DNA of 6,899 bases from an uncultured Anaerolineaceae bacterium (GTDB taxonomy: Bacteria; Chloroflexota; Anaerolineae; Promineifilales; Promineifilaceae): NCBI GenBank assembly GCA_937967805.1, contig CALBTC010000012.1:1-6899 (forward strand), in the 5' to 3' direction. Position 1 is the stretch's first letter. Every line of letters starts with the position of its first letter. Shown here piece after piece: positions 1 to 5,100 of this stretch. Made by a program: the position numbers and the translations under genes. The notes under the pieces were generated by a model that saw only the letters and a program-made list of their open reading frames with translations, had not been told where the DNA came from and did not search any database.

Positions 1-60
1 TTCTGTCTGGTCTGGCGATATTCTTGTGCCTGACCTCACCCCTGTATAGTTACTTACAAT

Positions 61-87
61 TAACCATTTACTAACCATTTACCATTT
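61..87. repeat. short AT-rich tandem repeat (11-bp unit)
   Basis: TAACCATTTAC occurs twice head to tail (61-71 and 72-82), followed by a partial third unit CATTT (83-87), so ACCATTT appears three times. It ends one base before the pspC stop codon and lies in its 3' flank. No hairpin or T-run is visible, so it does not look like a terminator. The rest of 1-60 shows no gene or recognisable site. Confidence 0.6.
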
Positions 88-88
88 G

Positions 89-277
89 TTATCGTTTCGG
101 CATGACAATCCACAAAATAACATAAGGTACGATGCCTGGTGCCCCACCCGGCAGGAGCAGGATAAGAAAGAGCAGCCGGAACCAGAAAACGCTGATGCCG
201 GTCCAGGCGGCCAAACCACCACACACGCCGGCGAACAGTCCATTTTGTCGTCGTAAGCGCGTATCTTTTACAGTCAT
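89..277 (-). CDS. PspC-domain small membrane protein
   Basis: This 62-residue protein is a stand-alone PspC domain. A basic N-terminus (KDTRLRRQ) leads into the family signature GLFAGVCGGLAAWTGI (about residues 13-28), then one hydrophobic segment (about 31-58) ending in the typical VILWIVMPKR. PspC domains sit in the inner membrane. In enterobacteria PspC acts in the phage-shock envelope-stress response, but in many bacteria short PspC proteins are found without other psp genes and their role is unclear. No pspA or pspB homologue lies nearby. The ATG is supported by GGAGG at 285-289, 7 nt upstream. The gene is 140 nt downstream of the SDR gene on the same strand. A promoter-like sequence and a GTGACTGTCAC palindrome in that gap suggest separate control. 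Membership of the family is seen directly; the stress role is inference. Confidence 0.9.
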   Translation of the reverse strand: MTVKDTRLRRQNGLFAGVCGGLAAWTGISVFWFRLLFLILLLPGGAPGIVPYVILWIVMPKR

Positions 278-300
278 TTGATTACCTCCGCAAATAAAAA

Positions 301-311
301 GTGACTGTCAC
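301..311. repeat. GTGACTGTCAC palindrome, copy 1
   Basis: This is a perfect 5-1-5 palindrome (GTGAC-T-GTCAC) in the pspC/SDR intergenic region. With its 5' flank it shares the 13-mer AAGTGACTGTCAC with the two copies near 4850 and 4896. It starts 24 nt upstream of the pspC start codon. Confidence 0.75.
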
Positions 312-347
312 TACTATTCATTTTATCAGACAAGCCACTGCTGAAAA
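301..347 (-). promoter_or_regulatory. candidate pspC promoter with overlapping palindromic operator
   Basis: Read on the minus strand there is a -35-like TTTTCA (342-347), a 16-nt spacer, and an extended -10, TGA followed by TAAAAT (326-328 and 320-325). The predicted start of transcription falls near 313. The perfect palindrome GTGACTGTCAC (301-311) lies just beyond it, between the start site and the Shine-Dalgarno at 285-289. A palindrome over the start of transcription is a common place for a repressor site. The same palindrome recurs twice elsewhere in the window, so a dispersed repeat is the main alternative. Confidence 0.4.
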
Positions 348-417
348 TATATCTACTATCTATTTCTCCGAACTGTTTGTGTCTACGCAGCGCATCTTGG
401 ATAAGTTGCAGCAGAAG

Positions 418-1236
418 TTAGCGAAGACCGTAATGGGTGGCGATGAGGTTAGCAAACAATTTTTCGGGAAGAAACGGCCGTAAACCCACATAGAAACGCT
501 GGAACCAGACTCCCACACGATAACGAAAGCGAGGTGATTTTGCCAGAATAATTCGATGCAGCAGTTCAGCCACCAGCTGCGGATTGGCCCCGCTGTTCTC
601 TTCTGCCTCAAATCTTTGCAGCGCGCGCTGAAACAAAGCGCCGTAAACAGGGCTGGCGAAGGCATCAGCCACCACCCTGCGGCTGGCAGTAAAGCGGGTG
701 CGAAAGTCGCCCGGCTGAACAACCACCACCTGAATATTGAACGGATCCAATTCAAAGCGGAGCGCTTCGCTAAATCCTTCCAGGGCAAACTTACTGGCGC
801 TGTACAAACCTTGAAACGGCAGTGCCACGACCCCCGCCATGGAACTGACATTGATGATACGGCCGTTCCCCTGCTCACGCATCAGCGGAATCACCTCCTG
901 GCACAGCCGCATAACGCCAAAAAAGTTCACCTCAAACTGCCGTTTGGCTTCCTCGACACTGGTTTCTTCGATGGGACCGGCGATGCCCATACCGGCGTTG
1001 TTCACCAGAACATCAATGCGCGGAGCTCTTTTGAGAACGGCCGTTACCGCCTGCTCCACCGACACATCATTCGTCACGTCCAGAGCAACAGGTTGGACCC
1101 CAGAAGGCATCTCTGCCGGTTGGCGGCTGGTGCCAAACACCGTAAATCCTTTGGCTGCCAGGTACGCTGCGCAGGCCCGCCCCAACCCGGAAGAAGCCCC
1201 GGTAATCAAAACAATTTTGGCCTGATCAGGTATCAT
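418..1236 (-). CDS. short-chain dehydrogenase/reductase (classical SDR)
   Basis: This 272-residue NAD(P)(H)-dependent oxidoreductase has a complete classical SDR pattern: cofactor motif TGASSGLG (residues 12-19), an acidic residue in LDV (D53), NNAG (79-82), structural N104, catalytic S132 with Y145 and K149 (YSASK), and the PGD turn after the sixth strand (QPGDFRTRF). After the Rossmann fold, about 70 residues form a helical C-terminal region ending KLFANLIATHYGLR. T36-R38 (TSR) after the second strand suggests NADP preference, which is inference. The substrate cannot be read from the sequence; many relatives are annotated only as SDR oxidoreductase. The start is supported by AGGAG at 1242-1246, 5 nt upstream. 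It lies 56 nt downstream of the epimerase gene, same strand, with no terminator between, so co-transcription is likely. Three ACGGCCGT palindromes fall inside it (474, 859, 1037). Confidence 0.92.
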   Translation of the reverse strand: MIPDQAKIVLITGASSGLGRACAAYLAAKGFTVFGTSRQPAEMPSGVQPVALDVTNDVSVEQAVTAVLKRAPRIDVLVNNAGMGIAGPIEETSVEEAKRQFEVNFFGVMRLCQEVIPLMREQGNGRIINVSSMAGVVALPFQGLYSASKFALEGFSEALRFELDPFNIQVVVVQPGDFRTRFTASRRVVADAFASPVYGALFQRALQRFEAEENSGANPQLVAELLHRIILAKSPRFRYRVGVWFQRFYVGLRPFLPEKLFANLIATHYGLR

Positions 1237-1263
1237 TCAAACTCCTGAAAGAATTAACGCCGA

Positions 1264-1278
1264 GGTGCAGGGGTGCAG
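1264..1278. repeat. two-copy GGTGCAG direct repeat between epimerase and SDR genes
   Basis: GGTGCAG occurs at 1264-1270 and 1272-1278 with an 8-nt period. It lies in the 56-nt spacer just beyond the epimerase stop codon. It is too short to call a functional element and could be slippage-derived. The spacer otherwise holds only the SDR Shine-Dalgarno (1242-1246). Confidence 0.4.
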
Positions 1279-1292
1279 AGAAAATTGTCCAG

Positions 1293-2252
1293 CTAAACAT
1301 TGTGTAAACCGTGAGCATAAATGCGGTTAATATACCAATCCACTTCAGCTTTAAGACCTTCTGCCAGCTGCGTGTGCGGTGCATAACCCAGTAAATTCCT
1401 TGCTTTCCCGATGTTGGCACAGGTGTGCAGTTGGTCGCCAGGACGTTTGGGCTGAATAGCGAACCGGGCCTTTTTGCCCATGATTTCCTCGATGAGGGCA
1501 ATGCCCTCACCCGTTGTCATCTCCACATCGCTGCCCAGGTTGATTATTTCACCAATCACCTTCTCCGGTTGATCTAGCACGGCCAGAAAGCCTTCCACAA
1601 TGTCGCCTACGTAGGTGAAGCTGCGCGAATGTTCCCGACTGCCTTCATACAAGGGAAAAGGCGTGTCGGTGAGGATGCTGCAAATGAGTTTGGGATACAG
1701 CTTTTCCGGCCTTTCACGCGGACCATAAACGGAAAAGATGCGCAGCGAACAGGCCGGGAATCCTTTTTCACGGTGCAGGGCCAAAGCCAACTGCTCGGCG
1801 GCGAGCTTGGTAACGCCATAGTACGAGGTGGGTTTGGGGGCAGCATCTTCAGGGTCGTAGGCGTGACGGCCGTACACCGACGAGGTAGACACATTCACAA
1901 AACAGCGCAGCGACGATTGTTCCTGGCAGGCCAGCAGCAGCCTGTCCATCGCCACCACATTATTGCGCACGTAATCCGCCAGCGGCGTGCTGGCCGAAAT
2001 GCCCGGCTGCCCCGCCAGGTGAAAGATAAATTCCACATCGTCCAGCGCAGGAGTCAGATCATCGACGGTCAGGTCCAACCGATGCACCGTGACGCCTGCC
2101 GCCTCAACATCATCGACATTCGCCTGCTTCAGTTGGGCCGAGTAGTAATCGGTAAAGCTGTCAATCCCGACAACGGTGTGTCCCTGTCGGGCCAGGGTTT
2201 CTGCTAAATGGGAACCAATAAAACCGGCGGCTCCGGTAACGACAATCTTCAT
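1293..2252 (-). CDS. NAD-dependent epimerase/dehydratase, UDP-sugar (UDP-glucuronate/glucose 4-epimerase-like)
   Basis: This 319-residue extended-SDR protein has a standard length for the family. Visible motifs are the NAD-binding GAAGFIG (residues 7-13), D31 in VGIDSFTDYY at the end of the second strand (favours NAD), DLT (60-62), HLAGQPG (78-84), the catalytic Ser/Thr region STSSVYG (122-128), and catalytic Y145 with K149 (YGVTK). RIFSVYGPRERPEKL and SFTYVGDIVEG follow, typical of the nucleotide-sugar part. The DYY after D31 and the region around residues 82-88 resemble UDP-glucuronate 4-epimerases and related UDP-hexose epimerases. The exact sugar cannot be fixed, and a dehydratase or GDP-sugar role is possible. 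It would supply activated sugars for surface polysaccharide, but no glycosyltransferase lies in the window. GGAGG at 2259-2263 sits 6 nt before the ATG. It is first in a likely operon with the SDR downstream and divergent from the propionyl-CoA synthetase gene. Confidence 0.92.
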   Translation of the reverse strand: MKIVVTGAAGFIGSHLAETLARQGHTVVGIDSFTDYYSAQLKQANVDDVEAAGVTVHRLDLTVDDLTPALDDVEFIFHLAGQPGISASTPLADYVRNNVVAMDRLLLACQEQSSLRCFVNVSTSSVYGRHAYDPEDAAPKPTSYYGVTKLAAEQLALALHREKGFPACSLRIFSVYGPRERPEKLYPKLICSILTDTPFPLYEGSREHSRSFTYVGDIVEGFLAVLDQPEKVIGEIINLGSDVEMTTGEGIALIEEIMGKKARFAIQPKRPGDQLHTCANIGKARNLLGYAPHTQLAEGLKAEVDWYINRIYAHGLHNV

Positions 2253-2292
2253 GTATATCCTCCACGGTGCGTTGCGAACATCTTCTCCATAA

Positions 2293-2320
2293 AGTTTACG
2301 TCAAACCCCCAGCCTGCCAA
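2293..2320 (-). promoter_or_regulatory. candidate promoter of the epimerase-SDR operon
   Basis: On the minus strand TTGGCA (2315-2320; five of six bases match the -35 consensus) and TAAACT (2293-2298; four of six match the -10) are separated by 16 nt. Transcription would start near 2286, giving a leader of about 34 nt before the ATG at 2252. The call rests on consensus match and position only. Confidence 0.35.
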
Positions 2321-2373
2321 ACCATGTCAATCACTCGATCCCCATACGCTAAAAATATCCTCCATTCAAATAA

Positions 2374-2402
2374 TTCCGATTTGTAAACGCCTGTGCTAAA
2401 CT
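2374..2402 (+). promoter_or_regulatory. weak candidate promoter of the propionyl-CoA synthetase gene
   Basis: A TG-extended -10-like sequence, TAAACT at 2397-2402 preceded by TGC, has only a poor -35 (TTCCGA, 2374-2379) at 17 nt. It would leave a leader of about 80 nt. The rest of the 2253-2488 intergenic region shows no convincing operator, riboswitch or hairpin. Confidence 0.2.
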
Positions 2403-2488
2403 GGGAGTTGTAGTAGACGTATCCCTAACTTTGCAATCCCTCATCCACCTAATCGATCCTTGTCAAGCTATTAATTCCGGAGGCAAAC

Positions 2489-4402
2489 ATGACCCAAACA
2501 TATCAGGCTGTTTACAAGCAATGGCAAAATGATCCGCAAGGTTTCTGGGCAGAGGCTGCTGAAGAAATTGCGTGGTACAAGAAGTGGGACCTGGTTTTGG
2601 ATGAATCAGACGCGCCGATTTACCGTTGGTTCAGGGGAGCGGAGGTCAACAGCTGCTACAATGCCCTGGATCGACATGTTGAGAACGGCCGTTCCACCCA
2701 ACTCGCCCTCATCTACGACAGTCCCGTCACCAACACCGTGCAAAAATTCACCTATGCAGCATTATTGGATCAGGTCGCTTGTTTTGCCGGCGTTTTGCAG
2801 CAGCACAGCGTGCAAAAAGGGGATCGCGTGGTCATCTACATGCCCATGGTGCCGGAAGCCGTTATTGCCATGCTGGCCTGCGCCCGCCTCGGAGCCATCC
2901 ATTCGGTGGTGTTTGGTGGCTTTGCTGCCAAAGAACTGGCCACCCGGATCGACGATGCCCGGCCCAAACTGATCATAGCTGCTTCCTGTGGGATTGAAGT
3001 GACGCGGGTCATCGCGTACAAGCCGCTGCTTGATGAAGCCATAAATTTGTCCACACACAAACCGCAAACCTGCATCATTTTGCAACGGCCGCAAGCCGAG
3101 GCAAAGCTCGTCGCTGGCCGCGATGTCGATTGGTCGGCGGCGATGCAGCAGGCAAAACCGGCAGCGTGCGTGCCGGTGGCTGCAACAGACCCGCTCTACA
3201 TTCTTTACACCTCCGGCACCACCGGCATGCCCAAAGGCGTCGTACGCGATAATGGCGGCCACCTTGTAGCCCTGAAATGGAGCATGAAGTATATCTACGG
3301 CGTCGATCCCGGCGACGTGTTTTGGGCCGCTTCCGATGTGGGCTGGGTGGTAGGGCACTCGTACATTGTGTATGCGCCGCTGTTCCACGGCTGCACCACC
3401 ATTTTGTACGAAGGCAAGCCCGTGGGCACGCCGGACCCCGGTGCCTTCTGGCGCGTAATTGCCGAACACGACGTCAACGTCCTGTTCACCGCCCCCACCG
3501 CCTTCCGGGCCATCAAGCGAGATGATCCCAACGCCACCTATCTGGAACCATATGATTTAAGCCATTTCCGCACGCTTTTCCTGGCAGGCGAGCGCTGCGA
3601 TCCGGCCACCTTGCACTGGGCCGAGGAAAAGCTGGGCGTGCCGGTGATTGATCATTGGTGGCAGACAGAAACCGGCTGGCCGATTTGCGCCAATTTAATG
3701 GGCCTGGAGCCGCTGCCAATTAAGCCCGGCTCGGCTACAGTGCCGGTGCCCGGTTACGACGTGCGCATCCTGGACATTTATGAGGAAGAAGCGGAGCCTG
3801 GCCAGATTGGAAGCATTGTGATCAAGCTGCCGCTGCCACCCGGCTGCCTGCCTACGCTCTGGCATAATGAAGAAGGGTATAAACAAACCTATCTCAGCAA
3901 TTTTCCCGGCTACTACAGCACGGCCGATGCCGGCTTTAAGGATGAAGACGGCTATCTGTGGATTATGAGCCGTACTGATGACATCATTAACGTGGCCGGG
4001 CATCGCCTGTCTACCGGGGCGATGGAGGAGGTGCTGGCGGCACATCCAGACGTGGCGGAATGTGCCGTGATTGGCGTGGCGGATGAGCTGAAGGGAGAAA
4101 TTCCGCTGGGGACTATTGTGTTAAAGGCGGGGGTGGAACGGCCGCACAATGAAATCATCACAGAACTTATCCAAATGGTGCGGGAAAAGATTGGTCCGGT
4201 AGCCTCCTTCAAAATTGCTACCGTGGTCGAGCGCCTGCCCAAAACCCGTTCCGGTAAGGTGCTGCGCGGCACCATGAAGAAGATTGCCGACGGCGAACAA
4301 TACCGCATTCCGGCCACAATTGACAATCCCGCCATTCTAGAAGAAATCGCCGCCGATTTGGCCGAACTTGGCTATCCGCATAAACAAGGCGAAGAAATTT
4401 AA
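2489..4402 (+). CDS. prpE: propionyl-CoA synthetase (PrpE-type acyl-CoA synthetase, AMP-forming)
   Basis: This 637-residue cytosolic enzyme would convert a short-chain acid, probably propionate, with ATP and CoA to acyl-CoA, AMP and PPi. The N-terminal ACS segment has WFRGAEVNSCYNALDRHV (47-64), characteristic of PrpE/ACSS3 rather than Acs. The P-loop A3 motif is YTSGTTGMPKG (240-250). RDNGGHLVALKWSM follows, a PrpE hallmark. A5 is WWQTETGW (390-397), the A8 hinge is SRTDDIINVAGHR (494-506), and the adenylation lysine is K590 in KTRSGKVLRG. In enteric PrpE the equivalent lysine (near 592) is acylated and removed from control by CobB-type deacylases, so similar control is possible. The length matches the family. 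GGAGG at 2479-2483 lies 5 nt before the ATG. No methylcitrate or methylmalonyl-CoA gene is adjacent, so the propionate route is not shown here; acetate or other short acids may also be substrates. Confidence 0.93.
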   Translation: MTQTYQAVYKQWQNDPQGFWAEAAEEIAWYKKWDLVLDESDAPIYRWFRGAEVNSCYNALDRHVENGRSTQLALIYDSPVTNTVQKFTYAALLDQVACFAGVLQQHSVQKGDRVVIYMPMVPEAVIAMLACARLGAIHSVVFGGFAAKELATRIDDARPKLIIAASCGIEVTRVIAYKPLLDEAINLSTHKPQTCIILQRPQAEAKLVAGRDVDWSAAMQQAKPAACVPVAATDPLYILYTSGTTGMPKGVVRDNGGHLVALKWSMKYIYGVDPGDVFWAASDVGWVVGHSYIVYAPLFHGCTTILYEGKPVGTPDPGAFWRVIAEHDVNVLFTAPTAFRAIKRDDPNATYLEPYDLSHFRTLFLAGERCDPATLHWAEEKLGVPVIDHWWQTETGWPICANLMGLEPLPIKPGSATVPVPGYDVRILDIYEEEAEPGQIGSIVIKLPLPPGCLPTLWHNEEGYKQTYLSNFPGYYSTADAGFKDEDGYLWIMSRTDDIINVAGHRLSTGAMEEVLAAHPDVAECAVIGVADELKGEIPLGTIVLKAGVERPHNEIITELIQMVREKIGPVASFKIATVVERLPKTRSGKVLRGTMKKIADGEQYRIPATIDNPAILEEIAADLAELGYPHKQGEEI

Positions 4403-4459
4403 TGAACGACCGGAACGGAAAACCTAACAGCATCGATCGATGACTACATCGCCAATACT
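4403..4459. other. convergent intergenic spacer; 12-bp palindrome, no clear terminator
   Basis: The 57-nt gap between the convergent synthetase and DUF488 genes contains CATCGATCGATG (4431-4442), and a 5-bp stem CGATG/CATCG with an ACTA loop (4438-4451). Neither is GC-rich nor followed by a T-run on either strand, so a Rho-independent terminator is not supported. One 12-bp palindrome is expected by chance in a window of this size. Confidence 0.4.
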
Positions 4460-4825
4460 TTACTCTTCCCCTTCAAGATACATTTTTAGAGCGAGGGCAT
4501 GATTGTGCCGCACGTCTTTGGCGGCAAAGAGCAGCGTAATGGGTGAGGTGGTCGCTTTTTGGAACAGCTCGGTGATCACCTCTGGTCGTTCATCCAGCTC
4601 GTCATGATAACGATCAATGAATTCGTCCCAGCGGACGGGGTCATGGTTAAACCATTTGCGCAAGCCAGGCGATGGCGCAATATCGCCCAACCATAAATCA
4701 AGCTGGGCGTTTTCTTTGCTGACACCGCGCGGCCAGAGCCGGTCTACAAGAACGCGAAAGCCGTCGCCGGGTGCAGGGTCGTCGTAGATTCTTTTAAGTC
4801 TCAGGGTGATTTCGTCGTATTTCAT
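4460..4825 (-). CDS. DUF488 family protein (YeaO-like)
   Basis: This 121-residue protein belongs to the DUF488 family. The hallmarks are all present: an N-terminal strand LRLKRIYDDP, then DGFRVLVDRLWPRGVSKE, then KWFNHDPVRWDEFIDRYHDEL, and the C-terminal LLFAAKDVRHNHALALKMYL. The biochemical function of the family is unsettled. I place the start at the ATG at 4825 because family members begin about 8-12 residues before the KR-x-YD motif. Only a weak AGAG lies upstream. An in-frame ATG at 4879 would add 18 residues and overlap the upstream stop codon as ATGA, which would allow translational coupling. That extension is encoded largely by a palindromic repeat and does not look like family sequence. 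It is the last gene of a likely three-gene operon (DUF255, 68-residue protein, DUF488). Confidence 0.88.
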   Translation of the reverse strand: MKYDEITLRLKRIYDDPAPGDGFRVLVDRLWPRGVSKENAQLDLWLGDIAPSPGLRKWFNHDPVRWDEFIDRYHDELDERPEVITELFQKATTSPITLLFAAKDVRHNHALALKMYLEGEE

Positions 4826-4841
4826 GGGGTGCTCTGAGTTG

Positions 4842-4903
4842 AGGTGACAGTCACTTGGCTGTTTAAGTTGTGGAATCATTCAGAACGAAAGTGACTGTCA
4901 CCT
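4842..4903. repeat. 15-bp perfect inverted repeat built from two GTGACTGTCAC palindromes
   Basis: The left arm (4842-4856, AGGTGACAGTCACTT) and the right arm (4889-4903, AAGTGACTGTCACCT) are exact reverse complements separated by 32 nt. Each arm contains the 11-bp palindrome (4844-4854 and 4891-4901), whose centres are 47 bp apart. The structure bridges the end of the 68-residue gene and the leader of DUF488. It could be a paired operator, an RNA hairpin between two operon genes, or two copies of a dispersed mini-repeat. No T-run follows, so it is not a standard terminator. Confidence 0.7.
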
Positions 4904-5082
4904 TGAAGTAGTTGTTCGAGATTAAGATTTTGGATGGCGGAAACGGCCGCTTCCACCGCCCCCTCCTCACACAAACCATCCATTCGCGCCTGCTCGAAAC
5001 CGGCCCTTGCAGCCTGAATGCAAGCCTGGCGAACTTTTTCCGCCAATTCACGCTGTACTTTCTCGGTTTGCCAACGGTCCAC
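4876..5082 (-). CDS. small protein of unknown function (68 residues, GTG start)
   Basis: I do not recognise an assigned function. The protein is predicted soluble and mostly helical: RWQTEKVQRELAEKVRQACIQAA is a charged, amphipathic helix with a single Cys (about residues 3-25), followed by GFEQARMDGLCEEGAVEAAVSAIQNLNLEQLL. There is no signal peptide or membrane segment. The codon at 5082 is GTG, read as Met, with AAGGA at 5091-5095, 8 nt upstream, which supports this start. It begins 18 nt after the DUF255 stop and so is almost certainly co-transcribed. The last eight residues (GDSHFRSE) are encoded by and next to the palindromic repeat at 4889-4903, so the ancestral end may have been near LEQLL. 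I have an impression of similar small proteins in cyanobacteria and Chloroflexota, but could not verify it. Good Shine-Dalgarno, operon position and protein-like composition support a real gene. Confidence 0.72.
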   Translation of the reverse strand: MDRWQTEKVQRELAEKVRQACIQAARAGFEQARMDGLCEEGAVEAAVSAIQNLNLEQLLQGDSHFRSE

Positions 5083-5100
5083 TGGCTTGATCCTTTCGCG

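Noticed and set aside
301..483. Possible 60-residue plus-strand gene starting at the palindrome
   Set aside because: It starts with GTG inside the GTGACTGTCAC repeat, has no Shine-Dalgarno, has no recognisable domain, and runs into the 3' end of the SDR gene on the opposite strand.
556..1248. 230-residue open frame on the plus strand
   Set aside because: It lies antisense to the well-supported SDR gene; its His/Arg-rich composition is typical of an opposite-strand shadow.
2762..3469. 235-residue open frame on the minus strand
   Set aside because: It is entirely antisense to the prpE coding sequence, whose motifs are intact; no independent start signal or domain is visible.
4431..4442. CATCGATCGATG as a bidirectional terminator between convergent genes
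   Set aside because: It is a 12-bp palindrome with little GC strength, no loop and no T-run; one such palindrome is expected by chance in this length.
4826..4879. ATG at 4879 as the DUF488 start
   Set aside because: The ATGA overlap is attractive, but there is no Shine-Dalgarno and the added residues come largely from the repeat; kept only as an alternative to 4825.
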